Source: Acidobacteriaceae bacterium
GTDB lineage: Bacteria; Acidobacteriota; Terriglobia; Terriglobales; Acidobacteriaceae
Assembly: GCA_025462885.1 (NCBI GenBank)
Contig: JAOAPN010000004.1
Location: 682,001 to 746,000, forward strand
DNA: 64,000 nucleotides
Reading direction: 5' to 3'
In this document: positions 42,783 through 52,327 of the stretch, piece by piece
Layout: each line of letters starts with the position of its first letter
Position numbering within the stretch: position 1 is the stretch's first letter
The notes under the pieces: model-generated
The model's database searches: none
Told to the model about the DNA's origin: nothing
The model's input: the letters and a program-made list of their open reading frames with translations, nothing else
Program-made: the position numbers and the translations under genes

Positions 42783-43913
42783 TTAGCGGGCCGCGTCGGT
42801 GAGCTGTGAGCTGAAGGCGTCGAGAGACAACGAACGCAACAGGTTGCGGCGCATGCCGGAGTGTACTTGATCCAGACCCCGGGAGGCCTGTTCGATCCAA
42901 GGGAAGGACAGTGCACCGGAGAGGCGCTCGAGTTCCGGGCGGAGGTCGATGTTGCGAAGGAGCTCGGGTGTGCCCGAATCCAGGAAGAGCAGGTCTTCCA
43001 GAATAAGGGAGAGTGCGCGGAGAAGGGCTGAAGTCTTTTGCTGTCCGTCTGCACCGGCGCGGTACGTCTCGGTCATCTTGAAGAGCGCCGTGTGGTCCGG
43101 TTCGGCTGCGGCGTTGCGGATGAGGGTCAGGGCGTCGGCTCGGGCGGCGAGGTAGGCTTCGAGGTTGAACCCCAGTGCCTGACCTGCTGCTCCCTGCGAG
43201 AGGCGAGCGATAAGGCTGCGTTGCTTGGGCGAGACATCAGGGCGACGGTCGGCGAGCAGCATCTCGATCTCCTCCAAGGGCAGTGTGCCAAGCCGGACGG
43301 AGGAGCAACGGGAGCGGATGGTCGGCAAAAGCTCGCCGGGATTCTCAGCCAGCAGGATGAGGTGGACCGTATTCGGCGGCTCCTCAAGCAACTTCAGGAG
43401 GGAGTTGGCCGCTTCCTTCATAAAGCTGGAGGCAGTCAGGATGAAGATCTTGCGGGGGGCCTCGTTGGGCAGGCGCTGGGCACGCAGGATAAGAGTTCGG
43501 ATCTGCCCCAGTTTGATGAGCAGTTGTGGCGGATCGGGAGGGACGATCAGGACGTCGGGGTGAGGCTGGATCAGGATCCGCGTCTCTTTCTTATCGACTT
43601 CGCGGAGGTCTTCCCGGGCCGCAACGGCCGCGGCGACCTGCTCTTCAAGGTCAGCGGCGGAGGCGATGCGCGTGCAATTGCTGCAGACGCCGCAGAAGGA
43701 GGCCAACGATTGACCGTTCGACCAGTGGTCCCGCGGCTGGCGTTCGCATTCCACGGCCATCGTAAGCATCAGGGCGAGCGTGTACTTGCCGGCTCCGGCG
43801 GGACCGGAGAGCAGGAGCGAATGGGGGAAGCGCCCGCCGGCGATGGCGCTGCGAAGCTGCTCAACCGCCGCAGAATTTCCGAGGAATTCGTTAAATGTTG
43901 CCGGTAACGCCAT
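42783..43913 (-). CDS. holB: DNA polymerase III delta' subunit
   Basis: The delta' subunit is part of the clamp loader that places the sliding clamp on DNA. The AAA+ core includes LLLSGPAGAGKYTLALML (Walker A-like, with Tyr after the Lys), a zinc module with Cys at FCGVCSNCTRI and an upstream Cys, then RKIFILTASSFMKEAAN, a LLKLLEEPPNTVHLIL sensor region and PTIRSRCSSVRL. The ATG at 43913 has AAAGGAG about 10 bp upstream and matches the family start; the ORF extends 90 bp further up without coding signs. tmk, its common partner, lies elsewhere in the window at 49208. Confidence 0.9.
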   Translation of the reverse strand: MALPATFNEFLGNSAAVEQLRSAIAGGRFPHSLLLSGPAGAGKYTLALMLTMAVECERQPRDHWSNGQSLASFCGVCSNCTRIASAADLEEQVAAAVAAREDLREVDKKETRILIQPHPDVLIVPPDPPQLLIKLGQIRTLILRAQRLPNEAPRKIFILTASSFMKEAANSLLKLLEEPPNTVHLILLAENPGELLPTIRSRCSSVRLGTLPLEEIEMLLADRRPDVSPKQRSLIARLSQGAAGQALGFNLEAYLAARADALTLIRNAAAEPDHTALFKMTETYRAGADGQQKTSALLRALSLILEDLLFLDSGTPELLRNIDLRPELERLSGALSFPWIEQASRGLDQVHSGMRRNLLRSLSLDAFSSQLTDAAR

Positions 43914-44032
43914 CGTGCTCTCGCTCCTTTCTGCCGCAATGGGCAGGGTCATCCCAGCCCTCAGAATACCGGAGCCGACGGTGGTTTTTGCAATCGAGGG
44001 CAAGATTTGCCCAGGGCTATGGAACTAGCCCG

Positions 44033-44275
44033 CTAGAAGTGGCTGGGCCACGGACCGAGCAGGCCATGGAGCAGGCCGCCGAAGACCAGCGCGATAGTAG
44101 CTCCGACGATCAGCATCAGAATCCACAGAATGATCGCGGCAGGGATGGCCGCGACGACCCACTTGACCATGAAGCGGCACATGGACCCGATCGACATGTT
44201 GATGTCGGTGATGACGACCGCGCGGGGTGCATCGGGGGCGAGGGTGTAGGTGTTGGGTGAAGGAAGGGTAGACAT
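44033..44275 (-). CDS. Small membrane protein, function unknown
   Basis: An 80-residue protein with one strongly hydrophobic central segment of about 30 residues (KWVVAAIPAAIILWILMLIV, long enough for two short helices) and a Pro/Thr-rich N-terminus. I chose ATG 44275 over 44293 because the extra six residues add nothing recognisable. It begins 40 bp downstream of the M20 peptidase stop on the same strand and may be cotranscribed with it. It is not recognised as any named family. Confidence 0.6.
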   Translation of the reverse strand: MSTLPSPNTYTLAPDAPRAVVITDINMSIGSMCRFMVKWVVAAIPAAIILWILMLIVGATIALVFGGLLHGLLGPWPSHF

Positions 44276-44314
44276 GGTGGGGAGTATACCCATGTGCCCA
44301 GATTCAGGTGGCGG

Positions 44315-45760
44315 CTACTGCGTCAGTGCCTGCAGGAACCGGTAGTAGAAATCGACGCCTTCGTCGTAGGAGGCGATGCTCAGGCGTTCATCCCGGCCAT
44401 GCATTCGAAGGTCGTCGATATCGATGGCAATGCCGCTGATGCCATAGCTGGGAATGCCGAGCGCCATGGTGTAGACACTGTCGGAGGCCCCGACCTCCAT
44501 CTGCGGAAGGATGGGCAGTCCCGGGTGCAGGGCGTTGACGACCTTGTTGAGCGGACCGAAGACGTCGAGCCGAAGAGCCGGTGGCGTCGGAGAGACGCGT
44601 TCGGTGCCCTTGTCAAAGAGCGCGCCGGCGTCGTCCTTGTATTGGACCGTGATGGCTGCGTCGTTCGCAATCTTGACCAGTTGCTGGCGAATCTCCTCCT
44701 GGGTATGACCGGGCAGGATGCGGCAGTTCACGTTGGACTGGGCGAACTGGGGTAGAGCATTCGGCGCCTGCCCGGCCGAGAACATGGTGGAAACGCATGT
44801 GGTGCGAAGGACAGAGTTGTAACGGGGGACCGCAGAGAGGCGGGCTTCGGCAGCGGGATCCGGCGGAGTCCTCAGGATGCCGCGCATATCGGCAGCGACG
44901 GAACCCTTCTCCAGAGTCGCCATCTTTTCAAAGTAGGCGCGGGAGACGGGATTGAGCTCGAAAGGAAAGGTGTAGTGTTCGAGGCGGGAGAGCGCATCGG
45001 CCACGTGATAGATGGCGTTGTCTTTGGTCGGAAGAGAACTGTGGCCGCCGGGATTTTTGACGGAGAGTTGGAAGTCTCCATAGAGTTTTTCAGTGGCTTC
45101 CACGACCATCACGGTCGGGGTACCGTGGTTTGCGTCGATGCCGCCCGCATCCGGATTGAGGACGATCTCGGCCTTGACGAGTTCGGGACGGTTCTTAAGC
45201 AGCCAGTCGACGCCGTTGGACTTGCCACCCTCCTCGTCGGCAGTCAGGGCGAGGATCAGGTCGCGGTTGGGGATGAAGCCCTGACGCTTGAGGCGGATGA
45301 AGTTGGTGACCAGGATCGCGTCGTTGTCCTTCATGTCCTGGGTGCCGCGACCGTAGAAGTAACCGTCCTTCTCCACCAGCTTGAAGGGATCGGTGTGCCA
45401 CTCAGCTTGTGGAGCTTCGACCACATCGAGGTGGCAAAGTATCAGAATCGGCTGCAGCTTTGAACCGGGCGCGCCGCGATAACGGGCTACGAGGTTCTGC
45501 TTGCGATCGTTCGGACCGGCCAGAGTGAGGTCTGCGGCAGGGAGGCCGGCTTCGAGGAGGCGGGTGCGCATGGCTTTCGCAGCGGTGGTGACCGAACCGA
45601 TGGAGTCCGTCGTATTGATCTCAATGAGCTGCTTGAAGATCGCGTGGGACAGAGCTTTGGTTGCGGGATCAAGAGGAGTGGGCTGGGCGTGAAGGGACGT
45701 TGCGAGGAGAGCCGCTGTAAGAGACGCGGCAGCGAGCATGCTGCGGAGCTGGAATGGCAT
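44315..45760 (-). CDS. Exported M20-family metallopeptidase
   Basis: A dinuclear-zinc carboxypeptidase/aminoacylase of the M20 family with a signal peptide (residues 1-25, ending near SLHAQ), so it acts outside the cytoplasm on peptides or acylated amino acids. Zinc-ligand motifs are in order: LCHLDVVEAP (His-x-Asp, about residue 110), YGRGTQDMKDND (bridging Asp, about 138), TADEEGGKS (catalytic Glu and ligand Glu, about 172), NPDAGG (about 200), and a C-terminal ligand His in DLRMHGRDER near 455. Length 481 is normal. Confidence 0.92.
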   Translation of the reverse strand: MPFQLRSMLAAASLTAALLATSLHAQPTPLDPATKALSHAIFKQLIEINTTDSIGSVTTAAKAMRTRLLEAGLPAADLTLAGPNDRKQNLVARYRGAPGSKLQPILILCHLDVVEAPQAEWHTDPFKLVEKDGYFYGRGTQDMKDNDAILVTNFIRLKRQGFIPNRDLILALTADEEGGKSNGVDWLLKNRPELVKAEIVLNPDAGGIDANHGTPTVMVVEATEKLYGDFQLSVKNPGGHSSLPTKDNAIYHVADALSRLEHYTFPFELNPVSRAYFEKMATLEKGSVAADMRGILRTPPDPAAEARLSAVPRYNSVLRTTCVSTMFSAGQAPNALPQFAQSNVNCRILPGHTQEEIRQQLVKIANDAAITVQYKDDAGALFDKGTERVSPTPPALRLDVFGPLNKVVNALHPGLPILPQMEVGASDSVYTMALGIPSYGISGIAIDIDDLRMHGRDERLSIASYDEGVDFYYRFLQALTQ

Positions 45761-45813
45761 CGGGACGGGTTCCTCGTGGCTTCGATGGTATCGCCGGGTG
45801 TGGTAGGAATCGA

Positions 45814-46791
45814 CTACTGAATCGTGCCGAAGCGTACATTTTCAGGAGCCGAGGGCTGATCGAGAAGCTGAATGGTGGTGGCAGGACCAAGATTCGCGGG
45901 TGGCGCCCACTGGCGAAGGATCCACACGGTCTGTTTCTGTGGTCCAAGTTCGATGGCCTGGATGGTTTGAGAGTGGTCGTTGGCGGTCTGTCCTACGGGA
46001 GGCTTGTCCCACTCATTCACCCAGTTGTTGATGAGGGTATTTCCATTGGGAAGACGTGTGGCGAGTTGAAGATTGTTGAAGTGATACGCGGGCGTGTCGG
46101 CAGGCGACCACGACCATATGGAGTCACCGCGACGGTTCACCTCGCGGACACCGAGGCGGTCCGTGATGAGAATGTTGCCGCTGGCGAGGGGCTCTACGCC
46201 CCAGGCTCGGGGCGCTGGAAAAGACCAGAGTTCCTTGCCGCTGCTGTCGTATTCAACGACCTTGTTGAGATCCATGTGGGCTACTAGGAGAGTCCCTTGC
46301 GAAGTGAGACGGGCATGACGGAACTGGCCGTGTACGGAGACGGGCTGCTTTGTGGGAAGTGAAAACTCTTTTTCGATCGTGTCCGTCGTTATGTTGACGA
46401 CTCGCAGGACGGTCGGGTCACCGTTCTGGATGTAAAGCACACGGTCCTTACCGATGGGAACGGCGGTGTGAACTTCATGCGCGGGAGGCGGATCGTAGCG
46501 CCAGAGGATTCTTTTGTCCGGTGCAATGAGCTTGACTCCAAACTGATGCGCGAACAAAATGTTGCCGTTCGAGAGCATGATGGCGTCCGAAATTTCGCCT
46601 TTGCCAGAGGGGTCGTCGTAGGTCCAGACCACTTTTCCTTTGCGCACGATGAAGATCTTTCGATCATGGGATTCGCCGGCATAGAGAAAGTCGTGCTGGG
46701 CGATACCGTTGCCGGGTAGTTGGACCGGGGTGGACTGAGCCTGCAGGAGGGTTGAGGCGAGGAGTACTGGAAAGATGGGTTGGAATCTCAC
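45814..46791 (-). CDS. Exported PQQ-like beta-propeller protein
   Basis: A 325-residue protein with a short signal peptide and repeated blade motifs: KVVWTYDDPSG, RILWRYDPPPAHE, GKELWSFPAPRAWG, DSIWSWSPADTPA and VWILRQW, each with the Trp and Gly pattern of PQQ/YVTN-like propellers. There are about six blades, which is short for a PQQ quinoprotein, and no C-terminal cytochrome. No calcium/PQQ site or catalytic pair can be identified, so it is more likely a binding protein than an enzyme. Its genomic context is unrevealing. Confidence 0.75.
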   Translation of the reverse strand: MRFQPIFPVLLASTLLQAQSTPVQLPGNGIAQHDFLYAGESHDRKIFIVRKGKVVWTYDDPSGKGEISDAIMLSNGNILFAHQFGVKLIAPDKRILWRYDPPPAHEVHTAVPIGKDRVLYIQNGDPTVLRVVNITTDTIEKEFSLPTKQPVSVHGQFRHARLTSQGTLLVAHMDLNKVVEYDSSGKELWSFPAPRAWGVEPLASGNILITDRLGVREVNRRGDSIWSWSPADTPAYHFNNLQLATRLPNGNTLINNWVNEWDKPPVGQTANDHSQTIQAIELGPQKQTVWILRQWAPPANLGPATTIQLLDQPSAPENVRFGTIQ

Positions 46792-47095
46792 AGGGACATC
46801 GTACTGTCGTTGCGGCCCGTATCGAACAAATACGTGACAGAAAAGAGTCTCTCAGTGCTGATCGTTTGGAGGAGCGAGAGATTCGTATGGGAGTGTGGGG
46901 ACGGTTGAGGTTTGGGTGTCCGTTCGGAGGTCTGGTGTCGCTCTGTGGCTCGGACGTGCGGCAATCTTTTATCAGGGTTCGAATCACACATGCGCAGCGC
47001 GCCTCAAGAGTTCGATACCGGTGCTCCATTAGAATGGCAGCTACTCGATCCACCCGGCTAACCCAGGAATTTTGAATTGTGAAGGAGATCCAAAA

Positions 47096-47710
47096 GTGAC
47101 TACTGCGAACGAACGAAGTGCTGACTATCCCATCGATCCAATCTTCCTGGAGCGCTGGTCTCCCCGCGCTTTTACGGGCGAGTCGATCAGCGAAAAGGAT
47201 CTATTCACGATGCTGGAAGCAGCACGATGGGCAGCCTCTTCGGGAAACGTGCAGCCATGGAGATTTATCTACGCTCATCGCAATACGGCGCACTGGGAAA
47301 AATTCGTCGGCCTACTTGTACCTGGCAATCAAGTCTGGGCGAAGAACGCTTCCGCACTGGTGATTCTGGTGTCGAACTCGCTGGTCAAACGACCAGGCTC
47401 CGACGCCGAAGTACTGTCCCCGACGCACTCCTTTGATACCGGTACCGCTTCAGGGTACTTTGCTCTGCAGGCATCGTTGATGGGCTGGCACGCTCACGGC
47501 ATGGCCGGCTTCGATAGGGAACGTGCCTTCGTCGAACTGAACGTTTCCAAGGGCTACACGGTCGAGTTCGCCTACGCGGTCGGACGTCTGGGCGACCCAA
47601 CCAAACTGCCGGTGGCCTTACAGGCTCGCGAGCACCCCAGCACGCGGCTACCCCTGAAAGAGTTGGCTTTTGAGGGTTTGTTCCAGGCCGCATCGACCGC
47701 AAAAGCATAG
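47096..47710 (+). CDS. Nitroreductase-family oxidoreductase
   Basis: An FMN-dependent nitroreductase of about 204 residues, reducing nitro groups or quinones with NAD(P)H. Its N-terminus holds the FMN-binding RWSPRAFTGESISEKDL, followed by AARWAASSGNVQPWRFIYA, the family's best-known motif. A VEFAYAVGRLGDP segment near residue 160 lines the cofactor. GTG 47096 was chosen because AAGGAGAT lies at ideal distance upstream; the TTG 24 bp earlier lacks this. It is divergent from the beta-propeller gene and convergent with the P450 gene. Confidence 0.9.
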   Translation: MTTANERSADYPIDPIFLERWSPRAFTGESISEKDLFTMLEAARWAASSGNVQPWRFIYAHRNTAHWEKFVGLLVPGNQVWAKNASALVILVSNSLVKRPGSDAEVLSPTHSFDTGTASGYFALQASLMGWHAHGMAGFDRERAFVELNVSKGYTVEFAYAVGRLGDPTKLPVALQAREHPSTRLPLKELAFEGLFQAASTAKA

Positions 47711-47735
47711 AGAAGCTTCTTACGACACGGCTCAA

Positions 47736-49211
47736 TCAACGCGGTACGAGTTCCATCATCACCGGATATTTATGACGCAGAGTAATCTTGGGCTGGAGCA
47801 CGATGGGATAGGTGGGCACGAAGCGCGGACGGAAACGCTGGGCGATGGTCGCGATGGAGAATACGCCCTCCATCCAGGCGAAGGACTCGCCGATGCATTG
47901 GCGGCTGCCGCCACCGAAGGGGAAGTAGGTGTACTTCGGGCGTGCGGCCTTGGCTTCCGGGGTAAAGCGGTCGGGATCGAAGCGAAGCGGGTCGGGAAAG
48001 TACTCGGGCGTGCGGCCGAGGATGTACTGGCTGAAGAAGACATGCGAGCCAGCCGGTACGGTGTAAGGCCCAAGTTGAATCTCCCGCGTGGACATACGCC
48101 CCATCGCCCAGGCGGGTGGGTAGAGGCGCATCGATTCCGCGAAGACCTGTTCCGTGTAGCGGAGGTTAGGGTAGTCGGCCAGCGTGGGGAGACGCTGATC
48201 CGCACCAGTCCCGAGGACAGCATCGAGTTCGGCATGGAGCCTCACTTCAACCTCGGGGTTCTGGGAGAGCAGGTACCAGGTCCAGGTCAGGGCATTGGCT
48301 ACCGTCTCATACCCGGCGAGGAAGATGGTGAGGACCTCGTCGCGGACCTGATCGTCGGACATGCCCTCGGGAGAGGTTCCCGCTGATTGTGCGTTGCCGG
48401 ATTCGTCCGGTTCGTAGGTGCTGGCAAGAAGCATGGAGAGGAGATCGCCCCGGTCGGGCTCTCCGGCAGCGGCGGCGGTACGGTGCTCCGTGATGAGGCG
48501 GTTGACGACAGCGTCGAGGCGGGCTTTGGAGCGGCGGAACTTCATGATTCCGGGAATGGGAAGATGCAGGAAGGACTCGATCTTCGGAAACGCCACGATG
48601 AAGTTGTAAAGACCCATGATGGTATTCACTTCATCGTTGATCGCGAGGATGTCCGGCGTGACGTCGGTGTTGAAGAGGGTGCGGGCGACGATCTCGAGCG
48701 AAAGAGCCATGCTCTCAGCTGCGATGTCAATCGTCGCGCCGGGCTGCCATCTGTCGCGGTGGCCGGCGGCGATGGAGACGATCTGGTCGCCGTACGCAGC
48801 AATGCGCTGGCGGTGAAAGGCCGGGGCGGCGATCTTCCGCTGGCGCATGTGGATCGGGTCGTCGGAGGTGATCAGGCCTTCGCCGAGCAGGACCTTCATC
48901 CGGCGAACGGTGCGCTCTTTGACGAAGGATGAACCCTGGGTGACCAGCACCTCGCGGATATACTCCGGATCGTTGATGAAGACGATCGGCGTGCCCATGA
49001 ATCGATAGTGGGCGATGTTTCCGAAGGTCTTAAGCAGGTACTCGAAGAGCAGGATCGGGTTACCGAGCTTCACCCACGGTTTGAAGGCGTAGTAAGGAAG
49101 AGAGTGCGGGAGGCCGGGGAGTTTCCTGCGCTCCGGTGAAGAGGGTGCCACAGAATCGCAGGGAGTCGGACAGTCTGGTTTTGGAGATTCGAGGGTGGGC
49201 GTGGAACTCAT
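47736..49211 (-). CDS. Cytochrome P450
   Basis: A soluble P450 monooxygenase of 491 residues. The I helix with the oxygen-binding Thr is FLAGYETVANAL (about residue 300), the ExxR motif is ESMRLYPPAW (about 360), and the haem-binding loop is FPFGGGSRQCIG (Cys about 440). The first 35 residues are polar and Pro/Ser-rich, without a membrane anchor. The ATG at 49211 overlaps the tmk stop by 4 bp (ATGA), so expression is coupled to tmk. No ferredoxin or reductase gene lies nearby. The substrate is unknown; the motifs resemble the CYP102/CYP4-like clade. Confidence 0.93.
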   Translation of the reverse strand: MSSTPTLESPKPDCPTPCDSVAPSSPERRKLPGLPHSLPYYAFKPWVKLGNPILLFEYLLKTFGNIAHYRFMGTPIVFINDPEYIREVLVTQGSSFVKERTVRRMKVLLGEGLITSDDPIHMRQRKIAAPAFHRQRIAAYGDQIVSIAAGHRDRWQPGATIDIAAESMALSLEIVARTLFNTDVTPDILAINDEVNTIMGLYNFIVAFPKIESFLHLPIPGIMKFRRSKARLDAVVNRLITEHRTAAAAGEPDRGDLLSMLLASTYEPDESGNAQSAGTSPEGMSDDQVRDEVLTIFLAGYETVANALTWTWYLLSQNPEVEVRLHAELDAVLGTGADQRLPTLADYPNLRYTEQVFAESMRLYPPAWAMGRMSTREIQLGPYTVPAGSHVFFSQYILGRTPEYFPDPLRFDPDRFTPEAKAARPKYTYFPFGGGSRQCIGESFAWMEGVFSIATIAQRFRPRFVPTYPIVLQPKITLRHKYPVMMELVPR

Positions 49212-49909
49212 ACTTCAAGAATGGATGCTGGAATGGGGCTCGGGGAGGAAGGAATTCTTTCGCTGACGACCCGGTGGATGATTTTGTGAATTTGTTCGAT
49301 GCTGTCGTTTCGATCGATGGTGACCACGCGCTGCGAGTCGCGGGCGGCGATCTCCTGATATTTGGCGTAGATCCGGCGGTGGAAGTCATCGGACTCGCGT
49401 TCGAAGCGGTTTTCATCCGTTCCATGGGTCTGAGTGTGACGCGTATTGCGGCGACGGGCCCGGTGGAGCGTGGAGTCGATCGGCGGAAGGAGCAGCAGGG
49501 TGAGGTCCGGTTGCAGGTTGTCGCATACCGCGGCGTGTAGTGCCAGAATCCGCTCCGACCCAAGCTGGCGGCCGCCCCCCTGGTAGGCCTCGGAGGAGTC
49601 GGTATAGCGGTCGCAGAGTACGACGTGGCCTGCGGCGAGAGCCGGGGCGATGACCTCCGCGATTGCCTGCGCGCGGTCGGCGAACATCAGCGTCAATTCT
49701 GCGATGGGGGAGATCGTGCCGAGGGCTGCCTCGGTGCGGGAGTCGAGGACGACGCTGCGGATGCGGTCGCCGAGTGCGGTTCCACCGGGCTGACGAAGAG
49801 TCGTTACGGTATGGCCCTGGGCTTCAAGGGAGGTGGCAAGGCGGCGAAGCTGGGTGGTCTTACCGGAGCCGTCCAGACCTTCGAAGGTGATGAAGTAACC
49901 GCGGGGCAT
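49208..49909 (-). CDS. tmk: Thymidylate kinase
   Basis: Tmk phosphorylates dTMP to dTDP. The P loop is ITFEGLDGSGKTTQLRRL (about residues 7-24), the DR-x-x-x-S motif is VLCDRYTDSSEAYQGGGRQ near 95-113, and a LID-like RARRRNTR segment with several Arg follows at about 150. A C-terminal tail of about 20 residues (SSPSPIPASILEV) is unusual for the family. The upstream gap to the lipoprotein gene is 34 bp. The stop overlaps the P450 start. Confidence 0.94.
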   Translation of the reverse strand: MPRGYFITFEGLDGSGKTTQLRRLATSLEAQGHTVTTLRQPGGTALGDRIRSVVLDSRTEAALGTISPIAELTLMFADRAQAIAEVIAPALAAGHVVLCDRYTDSSEAYQGGGRQLGSERILALHAAVCDNLQPDLTLLLLPPIDSTLHRARRRNTRHTQTHGTDENRFERESDDFHRRIYAKYQEIAARDSQRVVTIDRNDSIEQIHKIIHRVVSERIPSSPSPIPASILEV

Positions 49910-49943
49910 GGGTTCAGGATAGCGCAGGAGGCGAGACGTTCGG

Positions 49944-50312
49944 CTAGGGTTGCGCCGGAGTGGCTTTCAGGGTGGGGGCAGCCTTCCACTCGACCTTGTC
50001 TGGTGTGATGAGAATGGTGAGCGGACCCTCGGCGTCTTCGTTCAGGCCGGGGCCGGGAAAGACGTGCTCTTTGCGGGAGCTGTCCGTGTAGGTGACCTTC
50101 ATCGGGCCGGAGCCGAGGACCTTGAAACGATAGTGGAAGTCTGCGCCGGGAGCGAGATTCTGGGTGCCGAAGCTGGCACTGGGATACGCAACTTCAATCA
50201 GAGTGATCGGGGAGGCAGTGCGATTGCTGACCGTGGCCTCAACGTAGGCGGAGTGGCAACCAGCGAGGGCGAGGCAAGGCGTCAGGAGCAGGGCAATGCG
50301 GGTGATGCGCAT
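49944..50312 (-). CDS. Putative lipoprotein, function unknown
   Basis: A protein of about 122 residues with a classical lipoprotein signal (MRITRIALLLTPCLALAGC; lipobox LAGC, mature Cys19). The mature part is an all-beta-looking domain with ATVSNRTASPITLIEVAYPS, suggestive of an immunoglobulin-like fold, and a Pro/Thr-rich end. No family is recognised. The ATG at 50312 puts the lipobox at the right distance; the longer ORF (from 50369) does not. It sits between lpxD and tmk on the same strand and could be cotranscribed with both. Confidence 0.72.
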   Translation of the reverse strand: MRITRIALLLTPCLALAGCHSAYVEATVSNRTASPITLIEVAYPSASFGTQNLAPGADFHYRFKVLGSGPMKVTYTDSSRKEHVFPGPGLNEDAEGPLTILITPDKVEWKAAPTLKATPAQP

Positions 50313-50378
50313 GAAGTTCAGGGTATCAGGTGAAGCTCTCGGTGATCCCTCGATGATATCCAGCCGCATTATGAAAGC

Positions 50379-51431
50379 TTATTCGGCCGTACTCTCTGGG
50401 ACGTCTTCACCGCTCTTTCGCGCGTCCTTGAGATCCTGCAGGATTTTGGGAAGATGTTTGAAGCGCGCGCTGGCTTTGAGCCATGCCGCATTGTCGATTG
50501 CGGGAGAACCGGAGACGACCTTTCCGGGAGCAACATCTCCGCTCACGCCCGACTGCGCCGTAATAATCGCGCCGTCGCCAATGGTATTGTGCCCGGCACT
50601 GGCAGCCTGACCGGCGAAGATCACGTTTTTGCCGACTTCGGTGGAACCGGCAAGGCCCACCTGGGCGCAGAGAAGGGTATCGAGGCCGACGGTGCAGCCG
50701 TGGCCGACCTGGACGAGGTTGTCGATCTTGACCCCGGCGTGGATACGGGTCTCGCCGATAGAGGCCCGGTCCACGGTGGCGTTCGACTGGACTTCGACGT
50801 TGTCTTCGAGGATGGCGGGGCCGGATTGGAGGATCTTGTACCAGGCGTTGCCAGACGGGGCGGAGTGATCGCGGGCGAAGCCGAAGCCATCGGCCCCGAT
50901 GATGGCGCCGTTCTGCAGGGTGACGTGGTCGCCTAACTGGCAGTATTCGCGGACGATGGAGTGCGCGTGGGCGAAAAAGTGGTCGCCGACGGTCGCATGG
51001 GGATAGAGAACGACGTGGGGCAGGATGACGGCGTTATCGCCGACGACCACGTTGTCCATGACGACGACATACGGTCCGATGTGCGCGTTGGCTCCGATAT
51101 CGGCAGTCGGCGCAATGACGGCGGTGGGGTGGATTCCGGGAGCGTAGCGGGGGGGCTGGTAAAACAGCTCGATGGTGCGGGCGAACGCCAGATACGGATT
51201 CGCGAGCCGGAGGGTAGCGGCCGGAACCTCGGGAAACTTCGGATCGACCAGGATGGCGGTGGCTTTGGTCGTCCGGGCGAGGGAGGTGTATTTAGGGTTC
51301 GAGACGAAGGTCACCTGACCCGGACCCGCCGTTTCGATGGCCGCAACGCTGGTGATCTGGGCAGTGGGGTCGCCGTGCAGGGTCGCGCCGAGATGGCCCG
51401 CCAGGTCGGCGAGAGAGATGCTGGTGGTCAT
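50379..51431 (-). CDS. lpxD: UDP-3-O-acylglucosamine N-acyltransferase
   Basis: LpxD adds the second acyl chain in lipid A biosynthesis. The N-terminal uridine-binding domain (about 1-100, with GQVTFVSNPKY near 38-48) is followed by left-handed beta-helix hexapeptide repeats (IGANAHIGPYVVVMDNVVVG from about 112) and a C-terminal helical extension. The catalytic His is in the HAHSIVREY/QVGHGCTVG region, with VGHGCTVG near 245. Length 350 is normal. The gene shows the organism makes LPS; lpxA, lpxB and others are not in this window. Confidence 0.95.
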   Translation of the reverse strand: MTTSISLADLAGHLGATLHGDPTAQITSVAAIETAGPGQVTFVSNPKYTSLARTTKATAILVDPKFPEVPAATLRLANPYLAFARTIELFYQPPRYAPGIHPTAVIAPTADIGANAHIGPYVVVMDNVVVGDNAVILPHVVLYPHATVGDHFFAHAHSIVREYCQLGDHVTLQNGAIIGADGFGFARDHSAPSGNAWYKILQSGPAILEDNVEVQSNATVDRASIGETRIHAGVKIDNLVQVGHGCTVGLDTLLCAQVGLAGSTEVGKNVIFAGQAASAGHNTIGDGAIITAQSGVSGDVAPGKVVSGSPAIDNAAWLKASARFKHLPKILQDLKDARKSGEDVPESTAE

Positions 51432-51475
51432 GGGGGGATTTTAGCGGAGATGCCTGAAAAGAACCTCCGCTGGAG

Positions 51476-52045
51476 TCAGTTGGGACGAGCGTTCGGAGGA
51501 AGTTCAGTTGAAAAGAGGTCCTGCTGCGGACCAGCGGGTTCGGACACCAGGGGGCCGGGTTTCTTCTTGGAGGGCGATGTAATGACCGCCAGAAGGGTGA
51601 GCTCCGCGATGGAGGTTCGTGGGACATAGATGCGCTGGGTGTTGGAGCGGGTGTCGGGCGGGATCAGGAAAAGGCCGGCGTCGTTTACGAGATTGTCCAG
51701 TAGAGAGGTGTCCGTGGGAGCGAGCCCTTCCAGAAGGTCGCCGGCCGTAAAGGTGAGGCGGAGCCACAGGCCTTCCGAGCGGGGCCGGGCGAGAAACGTG
51801 CGGCGGATGATGCGCTCGGGGTTGATAGCGTCGGTCAGGTTGAAATCTCTGACGTAACTGATGAGCTTGACGTCGTTCAGAAAGATCGGGATAACGCGGC
51901 CGGAGAGATCGAGCAGATCAAGCGCCCGGTTCCGGACGAACCCGGCGAGCGGCAGGTATCCGGGCAGAATCTCCGTCAGGGCAGCCCCTTGTCCGCCTGG
52001 GCGGAGGCGGCGGAGGATGACTTTTTTGTGGGCGGGAGAGGGCAT
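51476..52045 (-). CDS. Conserved protein, function unknown
   Basis: A 189-residue protein that I recognise only as a type common in acidobacteria. It is basic at the N-terminus (KKVILRRLRPGGQG), then reads like a compact alpha/beta domain with LLDLSGRVIPIFLNDVKLISYVRDFN, RRTFLARPRSEGLWLRLTF and LFLIPPDTRSNTQRIYVPR. The FLNDVK/YVRDFN pattern could be a PilZ-like or RNA-binding beta sheet, but this is speculation. There is no signal peptide or membrane helix. The last 40 residues are Pro/Ser-rich and poorly ordered. Confidence 0.6.
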   Translation of the reverse strand: MPSPAHKKVILRRLRPGGQGAALTEILPGYLPLAGFVRNRALDLLDLSGRVIPIFLNDVKLISYVRDFNLTDAINPERIIRRTFLARPRSEGLWLRLTFTAGDLLEGLAPTDTSLLDNLVNDAGLFLIPPDTRSNTQRIYVPRTSIAELTLLAVITSPSKKKPGPLVSEPAGPQQDLFSTELPPNARPN

Positions 52046-52327
52046 GGGCAGTCAGGTGGCAGTCGAGTGGCAACAAGTTATAGACAGGCGGATTGTCGCA
52101 TGCGCTGGCAGAAGGCAACGGAAAAGGTGCAAATGGGGTAGCGAATTTGCCACTCCTGTGTTACATTTGACCTTTGCGTTAGGCGTCAGGATCTTTCTAA
52201 ACGGTTGATATGTCAGACTTTACGGGCTGCGGTCGATACGATTCGCGGATAGGGCCCAGAGTTAGACGCCAGTTTAGTCTGAGCGGCGCATCCCGGCTAC
52301 CGCCGGTATGGAGTGTACGCAGCAGAT

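Noticed and set aside
52065..52155. Inverted 9-mers GAGTGGCAA and TTGCCACTC about 75 bp apart upstream of the CCA enzyme gene
   Set aside because: Short arms with a long spacer can arise by chance, and no promoter or fold links them.
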